This document shows positions 15,839 through 23,614 of a DNA stretch of 64,000 nt, in pieces. The notes beneath the pieces are model-generated. The model saw only the letters and a list, made by a program, of their open reading frames with translations, searched no databases and was not told the DNA's origin. Source of the stretch: a virus. Where the stretch lies: positions 1 through 64,000 of the IMG/VR virus record IMGVR_UViG_3300021197_001442; one strand, 5' to 3'. A program made the translations under genes and the position numbers. Numbering within the stretch: position 1 is the stretch's first letter; each line of letters opens with the position of its first letter.

Positions 15839-17701
15839 TCAGCTACCAGACTCACCGAGGAGGCCACGACACACGACAAGACCGTACATATCAGGACGAA
15901 CCATCTTCTTGGCGTACCGGGTCATGACACCCTTACGAGGCACAAAGTCCTCAGTACCGAAGATAGTCGGCGTGACCTGGAGCGGCACGTATGGAGCGTA
16001 AACATAGCCGCTCTCAAGGAACGAGCCACCCTTACGACCAACGAGGACCAGGTTACGCGGGAAGTACGGATCGACGTACACGTCGAACTTCTTGGAGACA
16101 GAGCCAACGTTCACAGCACCCACCGTGCCACGATCAGCATCAGCCGTCACGGAAGCGCGGAAGCCAGCGGTGAACTCAAGGATGTTGGCAACCTCAGGAG
16201 ACGTAACGAGGAAGTTTGCACCACCACGCAGGGTCTTTCTGTGGATCTGAGCCGACACATCGTTGATGGTCTCGATCAGAGTCTCGTACCACTCGGAAAC
16301 CGTACCAGTGAAGTCAGGAGCAGCCGAAGTTGCACCAATCTCAGCACCAGTGGTGCGGTTCACGAAGAGGCCTGGAGAGCGTGACCAGTAGAACGTGCCA
16401 GCGGTAGCACCCTTAATAAGGTCGTTCACGATCTCACGGTCGATCTCAAGAGCAATCTGCTCAGAGAGAATCGAGGTAAGCTCAACCTCAGCGTCAAGGT
16501 TGTGGTACGCGTTCAGGTCCTGACCAAGCTCAGGTGACCACTTGGCCTTGAGCTTCTTGGTCACAGCCGTCACAGCGATACTGTCCACCTTGATGTCGAT
16601 TTCAGGGATGGCATCCTTGTCGGTGTCATCACCCGTACCGTCGCGTGGGGTGTCGGTCGCAAGCTCCAGAGGCCATGAATGAGCGCCCTTCACACCACCA
16701 ACTGCATCAGCAGCGTCAAAGCTGTCAGCGACAGGGAACTCAAGATCGAGAGCAGACGTACCACTGTTATCGAAGCTGGAGTTACCAACAACGTAGAAAG
16801 TAATATGCTGATCCTTAGAACCGGCAACCAATTCGCCATTAGAATCACGATAACCAAACTCAGTGAGTCTACGAACGACGCGTGCAGCACCTGCGTTAGC
16901 ATCGAGAGCAGTACCATCAGCGTCCGTGAGGTTCAGTGCTGTTGTGTTCTCCTTGTTGATATCGAGCATCTGAGCAGCAGTAAGCTTGACAATGATAGCA
17001 GCGACGTGATCAGTTCCGGTTCTACCCAGAACATCGGGGTCGAATCGAAGCTGGCGCTTTTGTGCTTCTGTAAGTGCGGAAATATCAGTTGGATCCTGGG
17101 TTATAGGCCCACCGTATTCTGTACCGTCAGCATCAAAATACTTTTGGGTTCCCATGGATCCAATCGCAGTACTATCCTGAACGTCTAGAACCAACGAACC
17201 AGTCGGAGAAGTGTAGCCTGTCGATAGGTTGTAGAAGCCAGTGTCCAGGATGTCTGTCACACCATCGACAAGGCCCTTACCGACAACTCCACCACCGTAC
17301 ACAGATTCACCAGCGCGGAACGCACCGTGGTCCGACTCGGCAGAAGAAACGCCGTATCTATCATCAGTGAACGTGAAGTCCAGGAAGAAGATGAGGCCTG
17401 CGGGCAAGCTCATCGGCTGGACGGAAACGAGATCGTTGGCCAAAAGACCACCGAAAACACGACGGACAATCGGGAATGCAACGGCAGCGAAGCCCTCGAC
17501 ATCACCGGACGCCATCGTAGAAGCCTCACGCAGAAGCTCCTTAGCCTGGTTCTCAAGCAGGCGGCTCATCGACGCACGCTCACGATCGTTGGAAATACCC
17601 TCAAGAAGGCCTGTGGCCTCCCACTTAGACTGAAGCGCCGCGCCTTCCTTTGCAAGATCGCGGTCAACAATGCCTTCAGTCAATTTCTGTAAAATAGACA
17701 T
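15839..17701 (-). CDS. gp23: Major capsid protein (gp23-like)
   Basis: A 620-residue protein with the T4 gp23 pattern: a charged N-terminal region ending near FAAVAFPIVRRVFGGLLANDL, then SVQPMSLPAGLIFFLDF and TFTDDRYG, a variable insertion (about 150-350), and a C-terminal HK97-type core with LKAKWSPELGQDLNAYHNLD, ILSEQIALEIDREIV and YVDPYFPRNLVLVGRKG. T4 gp23 has 521 residues and its first 65 are removed by the prohead protease; the gp21-like protease in this window suggests the same here. It follows the scaffold gene by 19 bases with AGGAGG seven bases upstream of the ATG and is ended by the strongest terminator in the window. Base composition looks richer in G+C than its neighbours. Confidence 0.95.
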   Translation of the reverse strand: MSILQKLTEGIVDRDLAKEGAALQSKWEATGLLEGISNDRERASMSRLLENQAKELLREASTMASGDVEGFAAVAFPIVRRVFGGLLANDLVSVQPMSLPAGLIFFLDFTFTDDRYGVSSAESDHGAFRAGESVYGGGVVGKGLVDGVTDILDTGFYNLSTGYTSPTGSLVLDVQDSTAIGSMGTQKYFDADGTEYGGPITQDPTDISALTEAQKRQLRFDPDVLGRTGTDHVAAIIVKLTAAQMLDINKENTTALNLTDADGTALDANAGAARVVRRLTEFGYRDSNGELVAGSKDQHITFYVVGNSSFDNSGTSALDLEFPVADSFDAADAVGGVKGAHSWPLELATDTPRDGTGDDTDKDAIPEIDIKVDSIAVTAVTKKLKAKWSPELGQDLNAYHNLDAEVELTSILSEQIALEIDREIVNDLIKGATAGTFYWSRSPGLFVNRTTGAEIGATSAAPDFTGTVSEWYETLIETINDVSAQIHRKTLRGGANFLVTSPEVANILEFTAGFRASVTADADRGTVGAVNVGSVSKKFDVYVDPYFPRNLVLVGRKGGSFLESGYVYAPYVPLQVTPTIFGTEDFVPRKGVMTRYAKKMVRPDMYGLVVCRGLLGESGS

Positions 17702-17720
17702 TTGAAATCCTCCTATTAAA

Positions 17721-18926
17721 TTAATTCTTTATGCCTGCCAGCATCTTCATCCGATCCGTAAACGAATTGGAATCATTATCCTGGACTTTTCTTCTCGGTA
17801 ACATAGTGCTAGGTCTAGAGACTGCCTCACTCAGTGATTGCGGTCCTTCCTTACGGGAGGATCCCACTGCGTCTTGAAGAGTTTCATATAAAACCTTCGC
17901 TTCGTTTACCGAACCAGCACTAGAGAGAGCTTCGACAATTTTATTCTTTTGTCGCTCATTCAGGGAGGACTTCCTCAGAATACGGTTCGTATAAAGTAGT
18001 TTTGCGTTGGTAAGATTAACTTCGTCAAGCTTCTCCTTGAGAACGTCAACGACTTCCTTTAACTTAGCGTTAACAGTCTGGTGCTTCTCAAGTGACTCTT
18101 GTAAGCTCTGACCAACTTTCAATAATTCTTCTTTCTCTTCTTTGTACTTGTCGGACTGTGCCATAGCAGCAGCTAACTCTTCGTTGTGCTGCATCACGGA
18201 CTCAGGCGTTCCAGCCCAGCCGCTCTTAACTGGCATAATATCAACAACAAGACTTTCCACAATATCAGCGATATTGTCTTCTGTAATTTCTAGGGACTCT
18301 TTCTTTTCTTCTTTCCCTTCGCCCTCTTCGTCGTCGTCATCCTTGACGCCCCTGCCCTTAAGGATATCAGCTTGGGTGACTTTCCCGTCGCCAGTCAAAT
18401 CGGGGAATTTTTCGTTAAGCTCAAAAGCCTCTAGAATATCTTCATCAATTTCGACCTGCTCTTCATCCATGGGTTCAGGGGCAGATTCAGTCTCATCTTC
18501 CATTTCTTCTTCAAGAGCCTCAATATCACGAGTGATAGACTCTAGCATTGATTGAAGTTCGCCACGAGTAACGTCGATCTCGATCTCTTCCTCTAGCGAG
18601 CTATCATCATCAAGCTCAGTGACAACAGCGTAATCTATCTCCCCTAGCTCTTCTTCATTTCCGGCGACAAAAGTAGCTCCTGTCTCCGCGTCTTGTGGTT
18701 CCGGTGCAACACCAAGGCCACCAGGGGGTGCTCCAATATCAGCAGGAGGAGACCCAATATCCATAGGTAGGCCTAAGCCACCTTCTGGGTCCTGCTCAAG
18801 CAGTCTTGCAACAGTCTCTTCAATTTTAGGAGCGTATGCCTCAAGCAGAGAAGCCTCCGCATTTTTTAGAACGGCCTCTCTAAGGGCCTTAGCATCAACA
18901 ATGGCTTCGTCGAGTAATGATGACAT
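17721..18926 (-). CDS. Prohead core/scaffold protein (gp22-like) with EF-hand-like loop
   Basis: From the ATG at 18926 the protein has 401 residues; a TTG six codons earlier lacks a ribosome site whereas the ATG has GAGGA nine bases upstream. It is strongly acidic, with Glu/Asp runs at 104-165 and 196-215, and a long helical/coiled-coil part around 240-340, as expected of a scaffold that fills the prohead and is degraded by the protease. Residues 176-187 (DLTGDGKVTQAD) fit an EF-hand/dockerin-type calcium loop (positions 1,3,5,7,9,12), followed by ILKGRGVK. It directly precedes the major capsid gene. An octamer lies 33 bases upstream. The role is inferred from order and composition. Confidence 0.75.
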   Translation of the reverse strand: MSSLLDEAIVDAKALREAVLKNAEASLLEAYAPKIEETVARLLEQDPEGGLGLPMDIGSPPADIGAPPGGLGVAPEPQDAETGATFVAGNEEELGEIDYAVVTELDDDSSLEEEIEIDVTRGELQSMLESITRDIEALEEEMEDETESAPEPMDEEQVEIDEDILEAFELNEKFPDLTGDGKVTQADILKGRGVKDDDDEEGEGKEEKKESLEITEDNIADIVESLVVDIMPVKSGWAGTPESVMQHNEELAAAMAQSDKYKEEKEELLKVGQSLQESLEKHQTVNAKLKEVVDVLKEKLDEVNLTNAKLLYTNRILRKSSLNERQKNKIVEALSSAGSVNEAKVLYETLQDAVGSSRKEGPQSLSEAVSRPSTMLPRRKVQDNDSNSFTDRMKMLAGIKN

Positions 18927-18958
18927 CAAATATAATCCTCGCAACAGTTATTCATCAA

Positions 18959-18966
18959 TAAATAGT
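18959..18966 (-). promoter_or_regulatory. Late-promoter-like octamer ACTATTTA (scaffold and capsid)
   Basis: Exact octamer 33 bases upstream of the chosen scaffold ATG, directly after an AT-rich hairpin; it would drive scaffold and major capsid genes together. Confidence 0.5.
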
Positions 18967-18970
18967 ACTA

Positions 18971-18993
18971 TAAAAGAGTAAATTCCTCTTTTA
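18971..18993 (-). terminator. AT-rich hairpin after the bS21 gene, possible weak terminator
   Basis: An 8-base-pair perfect inverted repeat TAAAAGAG/CTCTTTTA with a seven-base loop lies between the bS21 stop and the scaffold promoter-like octamer. It lacks GC pairs, so termination would be weak. Confidence 0.35.
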
Positions 18994-19004
18994 CGTTACG
19001 TCTT

Positions 19005-19307
19005 TCAGTTTCCTTCCTTCTGACGTAACTTTTTAAGGGTCGCTTCTCTGCGTAATCTTTGTTTTCTTCTCTTTGTCGAGGGTTTCTCAAAGAAACGTCG
19101 CTTTTTATACTCGTCTGCGATCCCACTCTTCTTGATTTTACGAAGAAATCTTTTAATTGTTTTTTCTATCGGCTCGTTGCCTTTAGGTTCTACGGTAACA
19201 TGACTTGGCTTATTTCCCGTTGTGGGTAACTTTCTTGGTCTGTACTCATAGTCTCTCTTGTCTCTGCGTGAATAGCCACTATGATGACTATTTTTTCTAT
19301 AACCCAT
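19005..19307 (-). CDS. rpsU: Phage-encoded ribosomal protein bS21 homologue
   Basis: The 100-residue, very basic product matches bS21 over residues about 38-97: VTVEPKGNEPIEKTIKRFLR, then KKSGIADEYKKRRFFEKPS, then a Arg/Lys helix. Cellular bS21 has the same order (NEPFD.ALRRFKR, then EK.G...E.R.R..YEKP). In the 30S subunit bS21 lies near the anti-Shine-Dalgarno end of 16S rRNA and assists initiation; phage copies are known in pelagiphages and large phages and are thought to enter host ribosomes. Here a His/Arg/Tyr-rich extension of about 37 residues precedes the core. It sits between a structural gene and the scaffold gene, eight bases after the former, in the late block. Confidence 0.88.
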   Translation of the reverse strand: MGYRKNSHHSGYSRRDKRDYEYRPRKLPTTGNKPSHVTVEPKGNEPIEKTIKRFLRKIKKSGIADEYKKRRFFEKPSTKRRKQRLRREATLKKLRQKEGN

Positions 19308-19315
19308 TATATCCT

Positions 19316-19777
19316 CTAGCTTATCTTATCGACACCGACAGTGTCTTCCCAAGAGCCCGATGGAACTCTGGCGGCTTTGACGTTAGTAATACCAGCAATG
19401 ATAGAAACTTTTGGCTGTGTAGAACCATCACTCATAATATAAACTTGAGAAATTCTATAGTCTGCTGAGAATGATGAACTTGCGTTAATTAATATATAAT
19501 TAAAGTTTGGAGCGTGAAGACCGCCAGAAGCGAAAGCCAACCTTATTTTAGAGTCTGCGATAGCGTCATGTTCCTCGTTACGAACAATAATAAACTTAGT
19601 GACACCTGGGAATTCAATTTTTGTTCCGCCACCCATGGTAGCACCAGACGCTTCAACTAGGACAGATGCAGTCGCAAAAGGCCTACAGCTTACTTGGTAA
19701 CTTCCTACGTGATTGAACCCTGGTTCGTGATAACCAAATATGGGCTGTCCTGTTTTGGCGTCTGTATTACTAGCCAT
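19316..19777 (-). CDS. Unknown structural-type protein near capsid genes
   Basis: A 153-residue protein with no named family that I can assign. It starts with Asp/Gly turns (FGYHEPGFNHVGSYQVSCRPFATAS) and then appears beta-rich: EFPGVTKFIIVRNEEH, IRLAFASGGLHAPNFNYILI, QVYIMSDGSTQP. The compact beta pattern without signal or membrane segment fits a capsid-associated or decoration protein. It has an octamer 25 bases upstream and a TTGGAG site, and is followed closely by the bS21 gene. Confidence 0.75.
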   Translation of the reverse strand: MASNTDAKTGQPIFGYHEPGFNHVGSYQVSCRPFATASVLVEASGATMGGGTKIEFPGVTKFIIVRNEEHDAIADSKIRLAFASGGLHAPNFNYILINASSSFSADYRISQVYIMSDGSTQPKVSIIAGITNVKAARVPSGSWEDTVGVDKIS

Positions 19778-19801
19778 TTATAAACTCCAATTAACTATAA
19801 C

Positions 19802-19809
19802 TAAATAGT
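19802..19809 (-). promoter_or_regulatory. Late-promoter-like octamer ACTATTTA
   Basis: Exact octamer 25 bases upstream of the 153-residue gene's ATG, a few bases after the stop of a 42-residue gene. Confidence 0.5.
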
Positions 19810-19818
19810 CATTAAAAA

Positions 19819-19947
19819 TTAAAACTCTCTAAAACCATTCCCAACTGTTTTCCCGCCTGTGGTTACAATAATATTTTTACTAGCAAAGCCTCTGCTGGGA
19901 GACCCTTGTGTTCTTCTGACACTATCGTCTCTTGCTACCATTGCCAT
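19819..19947 (-). CDS. Short unknown protein, 42 residues
   Basis: A small frame starting MAMVARDDSVRRTQGSPSRG and ending VGNGFREF. The ATG at 19947 has an excellent GGAGG ten bases upstream, and the frame fills the otherwise empty stretch between two structural genes. It is basic at the N-terminus and Gly-rich later. No family recognised; a minor head or tail component is possible. The ribosome site and snug fit are the support. Confidence 0.6.
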   Translation of the reverse strand: MAMVARDDSVRRTQGSPSRGFASKNIIVTTGGKTVGNGFREF

Positions 19948-20001
19948 TAGTTAACTTCCTCCGTGAAGAATACAATCGAGTGGTATGCTTGATACAAAAA
20001 A

Positions 20002-20772
20002 CTAATTGCCAAACCCTGAATTTGTTCCCCCAAAGGTGTTGCCGGCACAAAAACCTGCACTGGCAACTCCTCCTGCGTCTCTACCACCTGTGTTTTTCAG
20101 GTTATTTATGACACGATAAAAAATATTTAGTCTCGCCTGCAGTCCTTCCAAAAGAAAACCGCCGTCTTGGGCACCGGGTGGGGTAAACCAAACTCGATTT
20201 ACCCCTGAAACGCCTGACGCGTCATCTAGGAAGTCTAGTTCGTTTCTTAAACCTAAATACAAAATCCCCCTGTTGTTAATGGCGCTAGCTAAATGATTCA
20301 ATAAGTTAGGATTATCAAACTGCACTATCGCACTACGAGCGCCCGGCGTCGTGCTGAATGCTTGAGCGCTTGTGTGAGAATTACTATCGTATCTTGCCAA
20401 ATCATAATCAGTTGCTGCAATATTAACTTCGTCTGCATTTGTTGGATTAGTGATGGCGGCAATTCTTAATTTGTTTCCATTGGTGTCTGCGGCGCTGGCA
20501 TTGATATTACCAATATGTAAGTGTGCCCTCACAATTCTAATATGCCCAGGGAGGCCGGCAGCTCTAAGGTCGTAGGCCAATACACCACGGGATATAACAT
20601 AGTTTGAGCCTGATTTTCGAGCCTGAGTGTGCCGGTTACCGGTGTTAAGTGCGCCCACCGAGACTTGGCCCGAGCCGTTGCGGGCATGGGTTTCATCCCA
20701 ATCGCTGGTAGCAGCAGACACAACAGCCCGTTGTTCAGTATCGCCTGGGGCTGCTATGACTCTTGCCGGCAT
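20002..20772 (-). CDS. Unknown beta-rich structural protein (DNRLRE-like pattern)
   Basis: The 256-residue protein has a pattern seen in DNRLRE-type extracellular modules: GSNYVISRGVLAYDLRAAGLPG, then IRIVRAHLHIGNI, later AIVQFDNPNLLNHLASAINNRGILYLGLRNELD. These modules form beta sandwiches in fibres and surface proteins. The Gly/Asn-rich C-terminus (last 35 residues) is low complexity. It lies next to prohead genes, one base from the preceding gene, so a head spike or fibre is plausible. I infer the domain from strand pattern; no catalytic residues are evident. Confidence 0.6.
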   Translation of the reverse strand: MPARVIAAPGDTEQRAVVSAATSDWDETHARNGSGQVSVGALNTGNRHTQARKSGSNYVISRGVLAYDLRAAGLPGHIRIVRAHLHIGNINASAADTNGNKLRIAAITNPTNADEVNIAATDYDLARYDSNSHTSAQAFSTTPGARSAIVQFDNPNLLNHLASAINNRGILYLGLRNELDFLDDASGVSGVNRVWFTPPGAQDGGFLLEGLQARLNIFYRVINNLKNTGGRDAGGVASAGFCAGNTFGGTNSGFGN

Positions 20773-20773
20773 T

Positions 20774-21181
20774 TTAAATCATATCCTTCCAGCGGTTGCC
20801 GCCAACTGCCATAATTCCAGAGATATCAATACCAGCATCACTAGGATCCGTGCCATTCATGGGGTTAGCCATTTGTGTTTGTGATGCTTGCCCTGGTGCT
20901 GGGGTTGTGCCTTCAAAAAGGTCAATACCACCATAAGCATCAGAGCCAATCGCACTCATCAAATTCTTCTTATGCTCCGATAGTCTTTGATTGACAGACT
21001 TTGTCGGAGCGGGGGTAGGCTTAGGGGGTTGTGGTTTCTTCTGCTCTACAATCGGTGCAGTACCAAGACCCTTTGTTACTTCCACAATAACATTAGAAAG
21101 AACGCCACCCTCAAGTAGGCTCTCCTTAATACACTCCTTAATCAAAGGTTTTAATAGTGCTTTTAACTCTGACTTGTTCAT
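20774..21181 (-). CDS. Small unknown head-associated protein
   Basis: A 135-residue protein with an amphipathic helical N-terminus (NKSELKALLKPLIKECIKES, then LLEGGVLSNVIVEV), a Pro/Lys linker and a Gly/Ala/Asp-rich remainder. The helix ending in LLEGG resembles the N-terminal helices of other proteins here that may be targeted to the prohead. It sits one base after the protease gene and before capsid genes, so a prohead core or internal role is possible. No known domain. Confidence 0.7.
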   Translation of the reverse strand: MNKSELKALLKPLIKECIKESLLEGGVLSNVIVEVTKGLGTAPIVEQKKPQPPKPTPAPTKSVNQRLSEHKKNLMSAIGSDAYGGIDLFEGTTPAPGQASQTQMANPMNGTDPSDAGIDISGIMAVGGNRWKDMI

Positions 21182-21182
21182 A

Positions 21183-21812
21183 TTATTTTCTTAATACCTC
21201 ATTCATTAACATGTGTAAACTCGTAGCTTTGTTCTGCTCACCGAGAGATATACTCATCGCTGGGCTTTTGTTATACCCACCGGTAACCGGGCGTATGAAA
21301 GCTCCAGGTGCAGATGGGTCTGATACCACATCAAAGCAAATTAAATTAAAATCATCCTCTACAATAACGTGCTTGCCTTTATTCCTGACAGAACCAAGGC
21401 CTCTAGAGGAGATGCCTATACCACATGCAGACTCTGCTAATGCTTTGAGCGTTCTGCCAGAAGGCGTGTTTAGTACCTCTAGCTTGCCCATAACATTATT
21501 ACCTTCCCACCAAACCTCCGTGATTAAGTGAGAACAATTCTTCAACTCAACCACGGAGGTGTCTGGATGGTCTAACTCACCAAGCGCTCTACGAGACTCG
21601 ATAAGCCTTTCATAGTTTTTCATTTCTCTTGCGAGTATATGCTTAGGGTAAATTCTTCCATTACCGTTCGGTTCTTCAGCAACCTGAATCTTCCCGGTCA
21701 TGTAAAAGGTTTTACCTTCGGACATTCTTTTTTTCTCACTCTCTGTTAGGTAATCGGGACAAACTCCACCATCACAAAGAGCAAAGTATTCTGTTAATAA
21801 CTTTTTAGACAT
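21183..21812 (-). CDS. gp21: Prohead protease (gp21-like serine protease)
   Basis: A 209-residue protease. The segment EEPNGNGRIYPKHIL, the histidine motif GELDHPD (His82) and the serine motif GIGISSRGLG (Ser135/136), followed by an acidic residue in ICFDVVSDPSAPGAF (Asp161), fit the herpesvirus/T4 gp21 assemblin-type fold. It would be packaged in the prohead core, process scaffold, capsid and internal proteins after L/I-x-E sites and then destroy itself. It follows portal-linked genes and precedes scaffold and capsid genes. Its 5' leader of 92 bases is strongly structured, with GGGG nine bases before the ATG as ribosome site. Confidence 0.9.
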   Translation of the reverse strand: MSKKLLTEYFALCDGGVCPDYLTESEKKRMSEGKTFYMTGKIQVAEEPNGNGRIYPKHILAREMKNYERLIESRRALGELDHPDTSVVELKNCSHLITEVWWEGNNVMGKLEVLNTPSGRTLKALAESACGIGISSRGLGSVRNKGKHVIVEDDFNLICFDVVSDPSAPGAFIRPVTGGYNKSPAMSISLGEQNKATSLHMLMNEVLRK

Positions 21813-21834
21813 AATGAAAAACCCCTTTAATGAA

Positions 21835-21911
21835 ACGACCTGCGGGCGCTACCCGCCCGAGTTACGACCCGGAACAGCAGCGTGCGACAGGTCGTAGGTA
21901 CCAGCTACGAC
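21835..21911 (-). promoter_or_regulatory. Structured leader with alternative stems before the protease gene
   Basis: In transcript order, GTCGTAG (21911-21905, covering the upstream stop codon) can pair with CTACGAC (21897-21891). The overlapping ACGACCTG (21895-21888) can instead pair over 8 bases with CAGGTCGT (21842-21835), enclosing a GC hairpin CGGGCG/CGCCCG (21859-21843). The two arrangements share bases 21891-21895 and exclude each other. No T run follows, so this is not a simple terminator. It might be a translation-sensing switch, a processing site or an RNA element. Confidence 0.5.
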
Positions 21912-22228
21912 TTGAGATGTTGCACTGTAGTGACATATCTCACCCCCTTTTCTTGGATTAACATGCTCAACATGAATGCAGTCCCTGAACTAACGCAAGC
22001 ACAAATTAAAAAGTTCGCTAGCGTGTAGTCAAAAGTAAATAGTTCCGTCCACCGGTTAATCAAAAATAAAAACCACCCAACATGAAAACCCATGCAAAGT
22101 GAGCAGTGGAACAACTTACCAAACCCTCCCAGCCAATCACGGCTAGGCCTTATCTTATTAAAAATACTTGCATATACAATGCCAAACGTCATACCATAAG
22201 ACGCTAGCACAAACCATAACAAATCCAT
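21905..22228 (-). CDS. Small membrane protein, DUF1360-like
   Basis: A 107-residue protein with three hydrophobic segments (about 4-22, 45-60, 68-88). Between them lies KLFHCSLCMGFHVGWF, a Cys-x2-Cys-x-Gly-F motif seen in DUF1360-type small membrane proteins of bacteria and phages. Function unknown. I choose the ATG at 22228, which has AGGAG five bases upstream; a GTG at 22234 would overlap that site. The gene lies among head genes but encodes a host-membrane protein, so it may act in the infected cell rather than in the particle. Confidence 0.75.
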   Translation of the reverse strand: MDLLWFVLASYGMTFGIVYASIFNKIRPSRDWLGGFGKLFHCSLCMGFHVGWFLFLINRWTELFTFDYTLANFLICACVSSGTAFMLSMLIQEKGVRYVTTVQHLKS

Positions 22229-22230
22229 TA

Positions 22231-22806
22231 TCACTCCTGATTCTCTAAAATATAACTCATCCAGTAAGGGCTTCTGTAGTAGCCTGGGACAATCGAGCCC
22301 TTCTGCTTGTCTTGAGGCACTTCGCCTAGCTCTGTTGACTCTTCGCCATCCGGCTCTATCAAACGGTCTCTCATCATGTCCTCGTAATCCTCACCATACT
22401 CAAAGTATGGACGCTCAGATTCTATCCACTTTGCAATCGATAACATGATCAACTTGATAGGAATCTCAAGATTGGTTTCTGGTATAGCTACCTCAAATGA
22501 ATCAAGTGTGCTTCCACCTTGCACCGAGTCAATGCTAATAACACCCTTCTTAGCTAAGTACTTAAACATTCGATCAGATGCGCCATATGCAATATCCCCG
22601 TTGACATTGTCTTTTTTGAAGGTTACAACCTTCTTTTGCTCCGGACGTAATATTATATCGATATCATCATGGTCAAAAATTATAATGTTTCCGTCTAGTG
22701 TCTTTTTCGCTTTAAGCTTAAAGGATGCCAAGACTTCATCTTGGTCAACAACCTTGACCGTTAACCTCTTCCGAGACGGGGTAAATGATATCTTTACACT
22801 AGGCAT
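22231..22806 (-). CDS. Unknown protein next to portal and protease genes
   Basis: A 191-residue protein starting with short beta strands (SVKISFTPSRKRLTVKVV) and containing FDHDDIDIILRPEQKKVVTF, then a helical part (IPIKLIMLSIAKWIESERPYF) and an acidic region. The C-terminal GYYRSPYWMSYILENQE is aromatic-rich. I do not recognise it. Its position between portal and protease suggests a role in prohead assembly, analogous in place to T4 gp67/gp68, but sequence gives no support for homology. Its stop overlaps the next gene. Confidence 0.7.
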   Translation of the reverse strand: MPSVKISFTPSRKRLTVKVVDQDEVLASFKLKAKKTLDGNIIIFDHDDIDIILRPEQKKVVTFKKDNVNGDIAYGASDRMFKYLAKKGVISIDSVQGGSTLDSFEVAIPETNLEIPIKLIMLSIAKWIESERPYFEYGEDYEDMMRDRLIEPDGEESTELGEVPQDKQKGSIVPGYYRSPYWMSYILENQE

Positions 22807-22807
22807 T

Positions 22808-23614
22808 TTACGCCTCCACGGCCAAAGCTTGCAGCTTAAGGATTGTCTTGATCATATCATCATTGATCTTTTGTTCTTTAAAGCTGTTAAGAACACCGAG
22901 TATCTGCCTGTTCTTGTTGCTTAGTGACTCGTCAAGCAACACTTCTTTCTTGTTCTGGAGTTTCTTGACGACCTCTTTGAGCCTATAGATCTCATCGTTT
23001 ATATACAGTTTGAACTCAATCGCATTCTCAGGGGACAGAGTAACATAACGTGATAATAAATACTTTTGACTCTCATTAAGAGAATTTCCGTATTTGTCGT
23101 TAAACTTCTTAACAAACATCTTATATGTAAGATTGTCGATTGGCCTCATAGCCTGTCGCTCATTGGGAGATGTTGTCATTTGATCAACTAGGTTATCCTC
23201 AAGGATAACCCTTTTTGTTATTGGGGTCTTACTGCTAAACATCTGTGATATTGTAGCAAGTGTCTTATAATTAGAAACGAAGTTGGCGTATACTTGCTTA
23301 GAGAGGTCTGTGTTTATCTTCTTAATTACATGTGATTGTTCATCAAAAATATCTGCTTCTCCGAGGGTGTGATACACCCGCTTTACTTCCTGTAGAATCT
23401 TTTCAGCTGTGCGGCGCTCAACATTGCGGACTTCACATAATGTCTTGTATAAACTTAATTCTCTGTGCAGGAGGGAGTTGACATGGAAATGTTCCTTAAG
23501 AATCAACGTAATAGCACCTTTAGCCTGTTCGTCTGACTGAATGGCTGCCTTGGTCATTTCTTTTACCAAAGACTCATATAAAAATGCGGTGTTTCTCTTT
23601 TTATTATGTTTCAT
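22808..23614 (-). CDS. Unknown basic helical protein downstream of portal
   Basis: A 268-residue, lysine-rich and almost entirely helical protein, beginning KHNKKRNTAFLYESLVKEMT and continuing through SLLHRELSLYKTLCEVRNVE, a central helical region and a long coiled helix (FKLYINDEIYRLKEVVKKL). The gene overlaps the portal gene end by 11 bases. A portal-associated or core-binding protein is plausible, but I have no domain evidence. Confidence 0.7.
   Translation of the reverse strand: MKHNKKRNTAFLYESLVKEMTKAAIQSDEQAKGAITLILKEHFHVNSLLHRELSLYKTLCEVRNVERRTAEKILQEVKRVYHTLGEADIFDEQSHVIKKINTDLSKQVYANFVSNYKTLATISQMFSSKTPITKRVILEDNLVDQMTTSPNERQAMRPIDNLTYKMFVKKFNDKYGNSLNESQKYLLSRYVTLSPENAIEFKLYINDEIYRLKEVVKKLQNKKEVLLDESLSNKNRQILGVLNSFKEQKINDDMIKTILKLQALAVEA

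Noticed and set aside
18924-18944. TTG at 18944 as start of the scaffold gene
   Set aside because: It would place the ribosome site GAGGA inside the coding sequence; the ATG at 18926 lies nine bases after that site.
21835-21911. Possible tRNA
   Set aside because: The stems do not give a seven-pair acceptor, an anticodon arm or a T-loop sequence on either strand; treated as a structured leader instead.
22036-22043. Octamer copies inside genes (22036-22043, 37812-37819)
   Set aside because: They are far from any start codon and in coding sequence; about two such copies are expected by chance.
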